Shown in pieces: positions 1 to 7,963 of a DNA stretch of 64,000 bases. The position numbers were made by a program, and so were the translations under genes. Under the pieces are notes generated by a model. The model ran no database searches. It had not been told where the DNA came from and saw nothing but the letters and a program-made list of their open reading frames with translations. The stretch spans positions 1-64,000 of the forward strand of contig NZ_LNKT01000003.1 of NCBI RefSeq assembly GCF_001595645.1. Reading direction: 5' to 3'. How positions within the stretch are numbered: the first letter of the stretch is position 1; every line of letters begins with the position of its first letter. The DNA comes from Sulfurovum riftiae (GTDB lineage Bacteria > Campylobacterota > Campylobacteria > Campylobacterales > Sulfurovaceae).

Positions 1-297
1 ATATTTAAGTTTTTCATGTGTATTTTTTTGTTTAAACTCATCTTTTTGATTTTTAGTTTTGTCATCTGTATTCCATGCTAAATTAACATAGGATTCTAAA
101 CATATTGCCCACCCAGTTACAGCAAAAATACAATTTGAAATACTTTTTTTTCTTTTCGGACCTAAAAAAGTAAAACTTTTGCCTGTTTCAGGATCCTCAT
201 CTTCTATTTCCTCCATTTTTTTTAATGCTTTTGCCCAACATTTGTCAGCATGTTGGAGAAAGACATCTTCAACATTTAAGCGATATCCATAAGCCAT
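1..297 (-). CDS. Hypothetical protein, 3' end cut by window edge
   Basis: An open frame of 99 codons begins at ATG 297 on the minus strand and continues past base 1, so only the N-terminus is visible. It starts MAYGYRLNVEDVF and is rich in Lys, Glu and Asn, with a hydrophobic stretch around residues 60-75 (NCIFAVTGWAICLES). I do not recognise the family. The upstream sequence in minus orientation contains AAAGGA about ten bases before the ATG, a plausible ribosome binding site. The base composition is clearly AT-richer than the genes after 1.4 kb, as for the next gene, which suggests acquired DNA. Whether it shares a transcript with the next gene is unclear, because a palindromic hairpin lies between them. 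Confidence 0.6.
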   Translation of the reverse strand, partial: MAYGYRLNVEDVFLQHADKCWAKALKKMEEIEDEDPETGKSFTFLGPKRKKSISNCIFAVTGWAICLESYVNLAWNTDDKTKNQKDEFKQKNTHEKLKY

Positions 298-325
298 TAT
301 TCTTTCCTTTTCACAAAGTTTTTGT

Positions 326-347
326 ACTACTTTTTTAAAAAAGTAGT
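326..347. terminator. Perfect 22-bp palindrome, likely terminator
   Basis: ACTACTTTTTT is followed directly by its reverse complement AAAAAAGTAGT. It lies downstream of the 521..1024 gene and upstream of the 297..1 gene, both on the minus strand. An AT-rich stem with built-in T runs resembles a bidirectional intrinsic terminator. Nearly the same stem (CTACTTTTT/AAAAAGTAG) recurs at 43414-43434. Confidence 0.45.
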
Positions 348-520
348 GCTCTTACATTGTTCATTTGGAACTATCATGATAAGTTTTGACTTCCATTTTG
401 ACTTTTCTTTTTGCTATCTATGATAACAATGGAACTTTGTAAGGTAACGTTGGACTTGAGAAATAGTTGAACCAATAGGGGCAACTATTTCTCTCCAAGG
501 TTTTGTTATCTGGCTTCAAA

Positions 521-1024
521 CTATGTAAATGTCTTCAGCATTCTTATGGTTTGCAGTAGTTGAGTATTATGTTTACCTTTCATACTTACTGCATCAACTA
601 ATTCTGGTATCATTTCATCAAAATACCATATTTCAGATTGGAATCCTTCTTCTTGCATTTTTTGATGAAACCTTTCCTCCATTTGAGTTCGTTTACTTGA
701 ACTTTTCCCCATCATAGTATATGTGGTTACTATAACCTTAACAGATGTATTGCTACCAATAAACTCTTTTATTTTTTCTTCTCTTTCAGTTTTGTACTTT
801 GAGAATTGTTCTACTAAATACTCAATACCTTTATCATTGTTTGTAAGTGAAAATGCAGATCTATATTTTACTTCAAAGTCATAATATATCTTATCCTTTT
901 GACTGTAACCAAGTACATCTATATTACTGTAATTTGAAGGAACAGTAAAAGAAATATCCCCTACATAAAAATAATTTTTGACAACCTTTAAATATTGTTC
1001 AAGTATTTCTTCATTAACATCCAT
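521..1024 (-). CDS. Hypothetical protein, possible PD-(D/E)xK nuclease-like fold
   Basis: The product has 167 residues, starts MDVNEEILEQYLK and is acidic and lysine-rich. I do not recognise a named family. Residues 36-53 read D (IDVLGY), then after 14 residues E-V-K (DFEVKY); this D...ExK spacing, with an upstream Glu-rich helix, is what PD-(D/E)xK nuclease cores look like. That is an inference from a short motif only. A good ribosome binding site (AAGGAATTTT before ATG in minus orientation) supports the start. The gene is AT-rich compared with the rest of the window and stands apart from conserved genes. It could be an orphan defence or restriction-related gene, or a fragment of one. Confidence 0.55.
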   Translation of the reverse strand: MDVNEEILEQYLKVVKNYFYVGDISFTVPSNYSNIDVLGYSQKDKIYYDFEVKYRSAFSLTNNDKGIEYLVEQFSKYKTEREEKIKEFIGSNTSVKVIVTTYTMMGKSSSKRTQMEERFHQKMQEEGFQSEIWYFDEMIPELVDAVSMKGKHNTQLLQTIRMLKTFT

Positions 1025-1165
1025 AAAATTCCTTTTTAAAAGTATGTTTCAATTGTATAGATAATTATTTATTCAAGGAACATTATAGGCACTTTACTCT
1101 TAATTCCGATGATTAACAGCATAGTCAAAATGTCCTTTTCTAGTTCCAACGTGTGAAGGATAGGT

Positions 1166-1246
1166 GTAGGGGCAATCCCTTGTGGGTGCCCTTGAACGGA
1201 GAGGGAATTATGGTATCAAAAGGGTAACCACAAGGGTTACCCCTAC
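1166..1246. repeat. Inverted pair of GTAG-led REP-like hairpins
   Basis: The left unit (1166-1191) is GTAG followed by GGGCA...TGCCC; the right unit (1222-1246), on the opposite strand, is GTAG followed by GGGTAACC-CTTGT-GGTTACCC. A GTAG tetranucleotide at the foot of an imperfect hairpin, in head-to-head pairs, is the hallmark of REP/BIME sequences mobilised by RAYT transposases. No RAYT gene is in the window. Confidence 0.6.
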
Positions 1247-1364
1247 AGATCTGGAATGGAAATATGATGAATCATCACACTGGAGAGATTCCGGTGCCAG
1301 AGAATATGAACGAACAAGTGGACTTTTGGATATCGGGTGTTTCCGGTAGATTTGGCTGAAGTAT

Positions 1365-1392
1365 GCGTTACCACGTGCAACGTGGGAACGAG
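1365..1392. repeat. Hairpin repeat near RNase T2 gene
   Basis: CGTTACCACGT and ACGTGGGAACG form 11-bp arms with one mismatch around a GCA loop. A related half-site (TTCCAACGTG) lies at about 1144-1153. This is probably another REP-type element, and it is distinct in sequence from the GTAG hairpins beside it. Confidence 0.4.
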
Positions 1393-1458
1393 AGTGGGTG
1401 TTCTTAATACTACAAAAACATTTACAGTATAATACTCCAAAAACAAAAAGGCATCCCC

Positions 1459-2427
1459 TTGATCTACCGACTTTTCCTGTTCCTTCTCTTCTTCACACTT
1501 TCACTCTTCGGACGCTACGATGCCGCAGCTGTCAAAATGTGTCCGGCTTTTGACAATATGAAGCATACAAAGAACACAGGGCATGTGGTACTGCACCCGG
1601 AGGAGAGCTATACCGTCCTTCAAAAGCACAAGGGACAGATGCTGCTGCTTTTGAAAGGGGAGAACCCGGCTCAGCGTTGGGTGGATGAGGAGTGTTTTTC
1701 TGAGGAAAGTAAAAATACTGAAAGTAAAAAAAAGATCGCATACACGAAACATACTAAAAAATATGAAAACAGTGCAAAGCATCAGGATCTTCTGCTTGCA
1801 CTCTCATGGCACAATGCATTCTGCGAAACACACCGAAGCAGAAAAGAGTGTCAGAGAAGCCTCTTCTCTTTCGGAAAAAACAGTTACAGAGAAGACCGTT
1901 TCGTACTGCACGGGCTCTGGCCGCAGCCCCGGGAGAAGGTCTATTGTAACGTAGCGCAAGACCTTGTCTCTCTGGACAAACACAGACAGTGGAACAGACT
2001 GCCCGAACCCGAGCTTGATGCCAAACTCAAAGAAGAACTTTCCAAAGTCATGCCGGGGGTCATCTCCAACCTGCACCGTCATGAATGGATCAAGCACGGT
2101 ACCTGTTACGGGAGCGGTGCGCAGAACTATTTTGAAAAGGCTGTCCGTCTGACCGAACAGGTGAACCGTTCTAAAGTAAGCCAGTTCTTCCTCCGAAACA
2201 TGGGCAAAAGCGTGACCCTGCAGCAGGTACGTTACCAGTTTGACAGCAGCTTCGGCAAAGGGGCGGGGAAAAGGGTGGAACTGCGCTGCTACAATGGGCT
2301 CATTTCCGAACTGTGGCTGCACCTTGGCTCCGAAGGGGACGATCTTGCTTCGATGCTCAAAAACGGAAAAGCAATATACAGCCGGTGCCAGCGAGGTATC
2401 GTGGACAGGGCAGGCTATGGCAGATAA
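1459..2427 (+). CDS. Secreted ribonuclease T2 family protein
   Basis: The product has 322 residues and probably cleaves RNA in the periplasm or outside the cell through a 2',3'-cyclic phosphate intermediate. Both RNase T2 signatures are present: LHGLWPQP (CAS I, about residue 150) and HEWIKHGTC (CAS II, about residue 208), each with its catalytic His. The N-terminus (MIYRLFLFLLFFTLSLFG) is a signal peptide. The start is TTG 1459, chosen because AAAAAGG lies seven bases upstream and it places the signal peptide at residue 1. A region of about 110 residues before the catalytic domain resembles an SH3-like segment (YTVLQKHKGQMLLLLKG), but that part is uncertain. Its stop codon lies inside the next gene's 5' end, so the two may be translationally coupled. 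Confidence 0.88.
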   Translation: MIYRLFLFLLFFTLSLFGRYDAAAVKMCPAFDNMKHTKNTGHVVLHPEESYTVLQKHKGQMLLLLKGENPAQRWVDEECFSEESKNTESKKKIAYTKHTKKYENSAKHQDLLLALSWHNAFCETHRSRKECQRSLFSFGKNSYREDRFVLHGLWPQPREKVYCNVAQDLVSLDKHRQWNRLPEPELDAKLKEELSKVMPGVISNLHRHEWIKHGTCYGSGAQNYFEKAVRLTEQVNRSKVSQFFLRNMGKSVTLQQVRYQFDSSFGKGAGKRVELRCYNGLISELWLHLGSEGDDLASMLKNGKAIYSRCQRGIVDRAGYGR

Positions 2428-3703
2428 ACAGGATGTACTCGAAGCACTCAAGCACAGCAATGTCTTCCTGACCGGCGGTGCGGGGGTAGGGAAGAGCTAC
2501 ATCACCAATGAAGTGATCTCCGACTACCGTAAACGCGGGAAGCAGGTGGTCTCTCTGGGCTCGACCGGGGTAAGTGCCGTCAACATAGGCGGTTTTACGG
2601 TACACAGTTTCTTCGTTTTCGGCATCGCCTCGAACTTTGATGAGCTGGCGGCTTCCGACAAGCGGGCGAAGAAACGGCTCAGTGACCTGAAAAAAGTACT
2701 CAAGGCAACCGACCTGATCATCATCGATGAGATCTCCATGGTGAGTACCGACCTGCTCGATATGATCGCCTATCGTCTCAACAATTACGGTTACCTGGGC
2801 AAAGTGCTTTTCGTGGGTGATTTTTTTCAATTGCCACCGATACAGAAAGGAAACAACCGTAATGATGTCTTCGGTGACAAGCTCTATGCCTTCGAGAGTA
2901 TGGCCTGGGAGCGTTTCGACCTGACGGTCATCGAACTGACCGAAATGAAGCGAACACAGGATGCGGAGTTCACGCACATCCTCTCCAAAGTACGTAAAGG
3001 TGTCTGCGACGAAGAGGTGGTACAGTACATGATGCGCCTGTGGAACAACGAAGGGTTGGAGAAGGACCCGACCTACCTCTACGGCCGCAACCTTGAAGTC
3101 GAGCAGACCAACAGAGCCAAGATCAACGAACTCGACACGGAAGAGACGATCCTTTTTGCCAACATCGAAATGTTTGGAAAGGTGCATGAGAAGAAGCTGG
3201 CAGGATGGAAGAACATGCTGCCTATCTCGGAGCAGCTGACGCTCAAAGAGGGGGTGCCTATTCTCTTTACCGTGAACAAATGGGGTAAATTCGTCAACGG
3301 GGAACGAGGCATTCTCAAAAAAATAGAAGACGACTACCTCATTGTCGAGAAAGAGGAAGAATATGTCCGTGTGGAACGGCACGATTTCGACCTGCTCGAC
3401 ATGGCGGTCAAAGAGGACGGTACCATTGAGACGATGTCTCTGGCTACGCTTTCACAGTTCCCTCTCAAACTCGCCTATGCGGTGACCATTCATAAAAGTC
3501 AGGGAATGAGCATAGACAATCTGGTCTGCAATGTGGACAATATCTTTGCGCCAAGCCAGTTCTACGTCGCCATCTCCCGCGCCATAGACCCCAAACGGCT
3601 GAAGATCGATTTCAACAAAGGAGACCTGACACGCTACCTTCAGCGAGTGATCCATGTGGATGAGAGGGTGGTGGAGTATTATCGGAACCTGCCGGTATTG
3701 TAA
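2417..3703 (+). CDS. PIF1/RecD2-like superfamily 1 DNA helicase
   Basis: The product has 428 residues and is a likely 5'-3' ATP-dependent DNA helicase. Walker A GGAGVGKSY is at about residues 17-25 and Walker B LIIIDEISM at about 105-113. The C-terminal motifs YAVTIHKSQGMS and FYVAISRA are characteristic of the PIF1/RecD group. The start ATG 2417 (MADKQDVLEALKHS) is preferred over in-frame upstream codons: it has GGACAGGG in front, places the P-loop near the N-terminus as in the family, and only overlaps the RNase T2 gene by 11 bases. The role may be replication or repair. The partner RNase is a secreted enzyme, so a functional link is not obvious. Confidence 0.88.
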   Translation: MADKQDVLEALKHSNVFLTGGAGVGKSYITNEVISDYRKRGKQVVSLGSTGVSAVNIGGFTVHSFFVFGIASNFDELAASDKRAKKRLSDLKKVLKATDLIIIDEISMVSTDLLDMIAYRLNNYGYLGKVLFVGDFFQLPPIQKGNNRNDVFGDKLYAFESMAWERFDLTVIELTEMKRTQDAEFTHILSKVRKGVCDEEVVQYMMRLWNNEGLEKDPTYLYGRNLEVEQTNRAKINELDTEETILFANIEMFGKVHEKKLAGWKNMLPISEQLTLKEGVPILFTVNKWGKFVNGERGILKKIEDDYLIVEKEEEYVRVERHDFDLLDMAVKEDGTIETMSLATLSQFPLKLAYAVTIHKSQGMSIDNLVCNVDNIFAPSQFYVAISRAIDPKRLKIDFNKGDLTRYLQRVIHVDERVVEYYRNLPVL

Positions 3704-3713
3704 AGGGAATATT

Positions 3714-4895
3714 ATGAGAATGAATATAGTAGGATTCCTAATAAAAGTTTTTCTTTTCTTACTTTTCTCTACAGTCCTTGTTGCCGGGAAGATCACTCTC
3801 GCAGCTGACAGGCCTGAAATCTATCTTCCGCTCCTTGACGGAAAGCATGTTGCATTGGTGGTAAACCAATCTTCTCTTGTTGGAAAGAAGCACCTTGTCG
3901 ATTACCTGTTGAAACATGGCATCAAAGTAAAAAAGATCTTCGCCCCCGAGCATGGTTTCCGCGGTAATGCAGATGCCGGTGCACATGTCAAAAACAGTCG
4001 GGACAGAAAGACAGGGCTTCCCATCATCTCGCTTTACGGCAAACATAAAAAACCAACGAAGAATGATCTCAAAGGCATCGATATGATCGTTTTCGATATT
4101 CAGGATGTGGGTGTGCGGTTCTACACCTATCTTTCGACCCTGCATTATGTCATGGAAGCGGCGGCGGAACAGTATATTCCGGTAATGGTGCTGGACAGAC
4201 CCAACCCCAACGGGCATTATGTTGACGGCCCCGTACTGCAGAGAAAATACCGTTCATTCGTCGGGCTTGACCCTGTACCCGTGGTCTACGGTATGACCAT
4301 AGGAGAGTATGCCCGGATGCTCAATGGGGAGGGGTGGCTGAAGCATGGTGTAAAAACAGACCTCAGAGTCATTCCTCTGGCAGGCTATACGTACCGTAGC
4401 CGATACTCCCTTCCGGTGAAGCCTTCTCCAAATCTCCCCAATGACAGAGCAGTCATGCTTTACCCCTCGTTGGCATTCTTTGAAGGAACAGCCATCTCCG
4501 CAGGAAGGGGAACAGGCAAACCGTTCCAGCTCTATGGTGCTCCCAAATATATGCGAAAGAAATTTTCGTTCGTACCGCAGTCAAGACCCGGAGCCAAATA
4601 CCCCAAATACAAAGGAAAGAGGTGCTACGGCGTAGACCTGAGCCGTATAGATATGCAAAAATACCGCAGTAGAGGGAAGTTGTACCTTGGCTACCTGAGA
4701 GATGCCTACCGTCACTATGCCGACAAAAAACATTTTTTTCCCAATGGCGGAAAGTTCTTCGACAGGCTTGCAGGGACCGACAGGCTTCGTCATCAGATCA
4801 TATCAGGGGTACCGGAAGCCGATATCCGCAAAAGCTGGGAGAAAGATCTTGTGGAGTTCAGGAAGATACGGGAGAGATATCTGCTCTATCCGTGA
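3714..4895 (+). CDS. NamZ-type exo-beta-N-acetylmuramidase (DUF1343)
   Basis: The product has 393 residues with an N-terminal signal sequence (FLIKVFLFLLFSTVLVAG). DUF1343 hallmarks are visible: APEHGFRG at about residues 78-85, IQDVGVRFYTY at about 130, and DRPNPNG at about 165. In Bacteroides and Bacillus this family (YbbC/NamZ) removes MurNAc from peptidoglycan fragments. ATG 3714 was chosen because AAAGGGA precedes it by five to six bases and it leads directly into the signal peptide. It converges on a GH20 hexosaminidase gene; the two activities together could strip MurNAc and GlcNAc from murein fragments in the periplasm. The exact substrate is inferred. Confidence 0.85.
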   Translation: MRMNIVGFLIKVFLFLLFSTVLVAGKITLAADRPEIYLPLLDGKHVALVVNQSSLVGKKHLVDYLLKHGIKVKKIFAPEHGFRGNADAGAHVKNSRDRKTGLPIISLYGKHKKPTKNDLKGIDMIVFDIQDVGVRFYTYLSTLHYVMEAAAEQYIPVMVLDRPNPNGHYVDGPVLQRKYRSFVGLDPVPVVYGMTIGEYARMLNGEGWLKHGVKTDLRVIPLAGYTYRSRYSLPVKPSPNLPNDRAVMLYPSLAFFEGTAISAGRGTGKPFQLYGAPKYMRKKFSFVPQSRPGAKYPKYKGKRCYGVDLSRIDMQKYRSRGKLYLGYLRDAYRHYADKKHFFPNGGKFFDRLAGTDRLRHQIISGVPEADIRKSWEKDLVEFRKIRERYLLYP

Positions 4896-4903
4896 GAATA
4901 AAA

Positions 4904-4922
4904 TCGTATTCGGGGAATACGA
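4904..4922. terminator. Hairpin between convergent genes
   Basis: TCGTATTC-GGG-GAATACGA is a perfect 8-bp stem in the 35-base gap between the convergent DUF1343 and GH20 genes. There is no T run, so it is only a possible bidirectional terminator. Confidence 0.35.
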
Positions 4923-4930
4923 CATTGGTA

Positions 4931-6550
4931 TCAATGCATCGGACGGTAATGGATCTTCTGGGCCTTCAAGCGTTCAAGCCCTTTTCCCAGAACCCGTTTT
5001 CGAAAACCTCTCCAGCTGCGCTGCTTCTGTTCTGACCATGCTACTTCTGAAAGTGCCAGTGCTCTTGGCCAGGTTAGGTAGTCTGCAATCTTCTCATTAA
5101 GTAGGGTTTCCGACCAGAGACAGGCTTCCACACCCTTAAGATAGCCGGATGTTCCGGGGTTGAAACTGTAGGCCTTTTTCGTACTGATCGGAGTGGACCA
5201 GGTATGCCCCGGTTCTTTTCTGTTCCTGACATACTGCTGATCGAAGTAGAGGTACTGTACCGGGGCCATGATGATATTTCGGTGCTGCTTCATGGCTTTG
5301 AAGCCGGCTTTTGGGCTTTTCCATGCCATGAAGATGTCGCTTTTCCTGAGTGTCGGTCTTCCGGTAAGTACCTCCTGCCAGGCGATCATCTTTTTACCAT
5401 GTTTTGCCAGTATCTTGTCCATACGGGTAAAAAAATAGTTCTGCACTTTCCGTCTGTTCTTCAGGCCTTTTGCTTTCATCAGTTTCTTGACAGCCGGAGA
5501 CTTTGCCCATGCTCCTTTGGGTACCTCGTCACCACCCAGGTGGATGTAGCTGAAAGGGAAAAGCCGGCTGACCTCGGCAATGACATTCTCAAGAAAAACA
5601 TAGCTGCTCTCCAGACCCGGATCGATGGTATTATTACCGACCTTCTGGACAGAATGGTAGCGGCTTTTGTCTTTGGGATCCTGAAGCAGTTTGGGGTAAG
5701 CGACAACGGCCGCCTTGGCATGGCCGGGCATATCGATCTCGGGAAGTATCTCTACTGAGCGTGCCTTGGCGTAGGCAACGATCTCTCTGATGTCATTTTG
5801 GGTGTAGTAGCCAGACTGTACCCTGTTCTTCGGTCCGCGCATGGCGGGGAAGGTGGAGAAGGGGAGTTTGGTACCCGGACCACGTTTTGCACCTATCTTG
5901 GTGAGTAGCGGATAGCGTTTGATCTCTATGCGCCACCCCTCGTCATCTGTCAGGTGCCAGTGAAAACGGTTGAGTTTGTGCTGAGCCATACGGTCGATGA
6001 ATTTCTTGACATAGGTTTTGGAAAAGAAGTTTCTGGAGCAGTCGAGCATTATGCCGCGCCAGTGATACCGCGGGTAGTCCTCTATGGTACAGGCAGAAAG
6101 CGTCCAGTCGGTCTTTTTTCTGCCACCATTTTTCCAAATGGATGGGTCCATCATCTGCATCAGTGAAACTACCGCGTAAAAAAAGCCTGCTTTGTCTCTT
6201 GCCTCGATGATGATCTGTTCTGTATCTATCTGAAGACGGTAGGCTTCATTTTTTTTGATCTTTGCTGGGGCATAGTGAAATTGAAGGCTGTTCTTAGCGG
6301 AACTGCCACTTTTTTTCAGTGTGTATCCTGCATTTGTTTTCAGGTGCGCTTGAAGGTAGGACACGGCATTTTTGGCGAGTGTCGTATCTGAGAAATACCG
6401 GCTCTCTCTCTTGAGATGGAATGTTCCCTGTTTTGTAATGAATCTCTGTGATTTTGGAATAATGGCATTGTTGTCATTCCCTGCAAAAAGGAAGAGCGGC
6501 AGTAAAAGAAAAACGGCGGTCAACAGTAAAAGAAACTTGAATCTTCTCAT
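4931..6550 (-). CDS. Beta-N-acetylhexosaminidase, glycoside hydrolase 20
   Basis: The product has 539 residues. A signal peptide (LLLLTAVFLLLPLFLFAG) is followed by the GH20 N-terminal alpha/beta domain (about 35-155) and a TIM barrel. Family landmarks are HWHLTDDEGWRIEI (about 197-210), LPEIDMPGHA (269-278) and LGGDE (338-342), whose adjacent Asp-Glu is the catalytic pair acting through the substrate acetamido group. It releases terminal GlcNAc or GalNAc from chitin oligomers or peptidoglycan fragments, most likely in the periplasm. It follows the lipid kinase gene by four bases on the same strand, so they form an operon. No strong Shine-Dalgarno is visible, so translation may be coupled to the upstream gene. 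Confidence 0.92.
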   Translation of the reverse strand: MRRFKFLLLLTAVFLLLPLFLFAGNDNNAIIPKSQRFITKQGTFHLKRESRYFSDTTLAKNAVSYLQAHLKTNAGYTLKKSGSSAKNSLQFHYAPAKIKKNEAYRLQIDTEQIIIEARDKAGFFYAVVSLMQMMDPSIWKNGGRKKTDWTLSACTIEDYPRYHWRGIMLDCSRNFFSKTYVKKFIDRMAQHKLNRFHWHLTDDEGWRIEIKRYPLLTKIGAKRGPGTKLPFSTFPAMRGPKNRVQSGYYTQNDIREIVAYAKARSVEILPEIDMPGHAKAAVVAYPKLLQDPKDKSRYHSVQKVGNNTIDPGLESSYVFLENVIAEVSRLFPFSYIHLGGDEVPKGAWAKSPAVKKLMKAKGLKNRRKVQNYFFTRMDKILAKHGKKMIAWQEVLTGRPTLRKSDIFMAWKSPKAGFKAMKQHRNIIMAPVQYLYFDQQYVRNRKEPGHTWSTPISTKKAYSFNPGTSGYLKGVEACLWSETLLNEKIADYLTWPRALALSEVAWSEQKQRSWRGFRKRVLGKGLERLKAQKIHYRPMH

Positions 6551-6554
6551 ACTA

Positions 6555-7238
6555 TCATGCCCGTGTGACTACACGTACATTGCCGGCTTTTTGTATCTTG
6601 AGGTGTCTCCCTTTGACATTGACAATATCTCCGTCAAGCTCGATCATGTTGTAGTCATTGTCCAGGTCGATGTCGATCTCCTGTACTTCACCGTAAAAAC
6701 TCCCGAACTTCCTGATGAAACGCAAGGGGGTGAAGATGAAGAAACGGGTCTTGCTCATCAGCATGAAGGGTGTCATAATGAGATGGACAGGAAAAAGAAA
6801 GATCACGGCAAGGACGTATTTGAGTATCCCGTGTTTGAGCCATCCGAAACGCAGGGTCTCAGAAAGGAAGATATGCTGGAGGTCTCCCATGTTCCCCGCA
6901 GAGAAGAGAAAAAGCTCGTCATTCATTTTGAACAGATGGTGTTTCTGGGTTTTCGGGCTTTCTCCTCCTGCAAGCATTTCCAGAACATCTCCGATCTTCG
7001 GTGCACGGTGGATCTTGGCAACGACATTGAAGGAACCTGTAGGATTCAGTATGAAGGTGGGCAGAGTCCCAAGACCGTGCAGCTGTTTGAGTACCCGTCT
7101 GATCGTCCCGTCACCACCATTGATGATGACATAATCGTACTGCTCTATGTCATGATGTTCACTGAGTGTGGAGGTATCGATCGAAGTGATATCCAGTCCG
7201 TTATAGTGTAGTGTTTTACCGATGGACAGGATCTTCAA
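6555..7238 (-). CDS. Diacylglycerol kinase-like lipid kinase
   Basis: The product has 227 residues. The DAGK catalytic signature GGDGT is at residues 41-45, preceded by YVIINGG as in NAD-kinase-like folds, and LNPTGSFNVVA follows. The family phosphorylates diacylglycerol or related lipids. At 227 residues it is shorter than YegS/DgkB (about 300), mainly in the C-terminal beta domain, though VQEIDIDLDN...IELDGDIV matches the typical end of that domain. The start is TTG 7238: AAGGAG lies seven bases upstream and the first residues MKILSIGK fit the family. A hydrophobic stretch (YVLAVIFLFPVHLIM) may attach it to the membrane. It heads the operon with the GH20 gene. Confidence 0.8.
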   Translation of the reverse strand: MKILSIGKTLHYNGLDITSIDTSTLSEHHDIEQYDYVIINGGDGTIRRVLKQLHGLGTLPTFILNPTGSFNVVAKIHRAPKIGDVLEMLAGGESPKTQKHHLFKMNDELFLFSAGNMGDLQHIFLSETLRFGWLKHGILKYVLAVIFLFPVHLIMTPFMLMSKTRFFIFTPLRFIRKFGSFYGEVQEIDIDLDNDYNMIELDGDIVNVKGRHLKIQKAGNVRVVTRA

Positions 7239-7257
7239 GCAGCGCTCCTTTTTTAGG

Positions 7258-7276
7258 GCAGCTATGAAAGAGCTGC
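7258..7276. promoter_or_regulatory. Inverted repeat at the -35 position of the pqi promoter
   Basis: GCAGCT-N7-AGCTGC. The right arm falls 18-23 bases before the pqiA -10 box, where a -35 or operator would sit, and it also lies in the upstream region of the divergent lipid kinase. A candidate operator; no regulator is known. Confidence 0.25.
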
Positions 7277-7293
7277 TCTTTATTGTGTTCGGA

Positions 7294-7299
7294 TATAAT
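7294..7299 (+). promoter_or_regulatory. -10 box TATAAT of the pqi operon, predicted leaderless
   Basis: TATAAT ends seven bases before the ATG of the first pqiA gene, and no Shine-Dalgarno sequence lies in between or further upstream. Transcription would begin at or next to the start codon. Confidence 0.5.
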
Positions 7300-7306
7300 T
7301 ATAACC

Positions 7307-7963
7307 ATGAAAATTGAAAATGAAGATGCGCTTGACAATTTTGTCATCTGCCCGCAATGTCATACCCTGCATAAAGAAGTACTTATCAAAGATGGTTCCA
7401 AAGCCTGCTGTACTGAATGCAACTCTGTCATGTATCGCTATGACAGCCGTTTGGCAGAACATGGACTTTCCTTGAGCATCACGGCACTCATCTTCTTCTT
7501 CGTTGCCAATTTCTTTCCTCTGGTCAAAATCGAACTGCTTGGCAGCGAACAGTTCATTACGATCCCCAAAACGATCCTTAGTCTGTTCGATAACGGATTT
7601 TTCATCGTGGGGTTGCTTTGTGCGTTTTTGATCTTCATTTTTCCCCTGATGATCTTTCTTCTCTATCTGCTGGTTTTTGCACTGCTCAAATTCGGCACAG
7701 GAGAACAGTTGAGCAAAGAATTGTTGGTATTGCTCTCCCATCTCAAACCATGGAGTATGAGCGATATCTTTCTTATCAGCATCCTTGTAGCACTCGTCAA
7801 ACTCATTGGCTATGCCCAGATCCATATGGGGATCGCCTTCTGGGCACTGATTGTTTTTGTCCTGCTTGACATCTATGTGACACGAAGTATCCATATTTCC
7901 GAGATCTGGATGCTGAGAAAAAGGGTCTTTTTAAAACAGAAGTCTACAGAGGCGGCAGCATGA
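7307..7963 (+). CDS. pqiA: PqiA-family membrane protein, first half-size subunit
   Basis: The product has 218 residues from ATG 7307. A zinc-ribbon-like N-terminus (CPQCHTLH...CCTECNSVMYR, residues about 13-43) is followed by four hydrophobic helices, with KPWSMSDIFL as a PqiA family landmark. In Escherichia coli PqiA is one 417-residue protein with two such modules, and PqiABC moves lipids between inner and outer membranes. Here the two modules are separate genes joined by an ATGA overlap. The upstream GTG at 7283 was rejected because it lies before the -10 box TATAAT. The gene heads a four-gene pqi operon. Confidence 0.85.
   Translation: MKIENEDALDNFVICPQCHTLHKEVLIKDGSKACCTECNSVMYRYDSRLAEHGLSLSITALIFFFVANFFPLVKIELLGSEQFITIPKTILSLFDNGFFIVGLLCAFLIFIFPLMIFLLYLLVFALLKFGTGEQLSKELLVLLSHLKPWSMSDIFLISILVALVKLIGYAQIHMGIAFWALIVFVLLDIYVTRSIHISEIWMLRKRVFLKQKSTEAAA

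Larger units (their letters stand above)
1025..1458. other. Gene-free spacer with REP-like hairpins
   Basis: 434 bases without a credible gene. It contains an inverted pair of GTAG-led hairpins (1166-1246) and another hairpin at 1365-1392. The only open frame, on the minus strand at 1243-1446, reads through the hairpins and has no family features. Composition shifts here from the AT-rich DNA on the left to the typical genes on the right. Confidence 0.6.

Noticed and set aside
1243-1446. 67-codon open frame on the minus strand
   Set aside because: It runs through hairpin repeats, and its translation reflects the repeat sequence and not a protein family.
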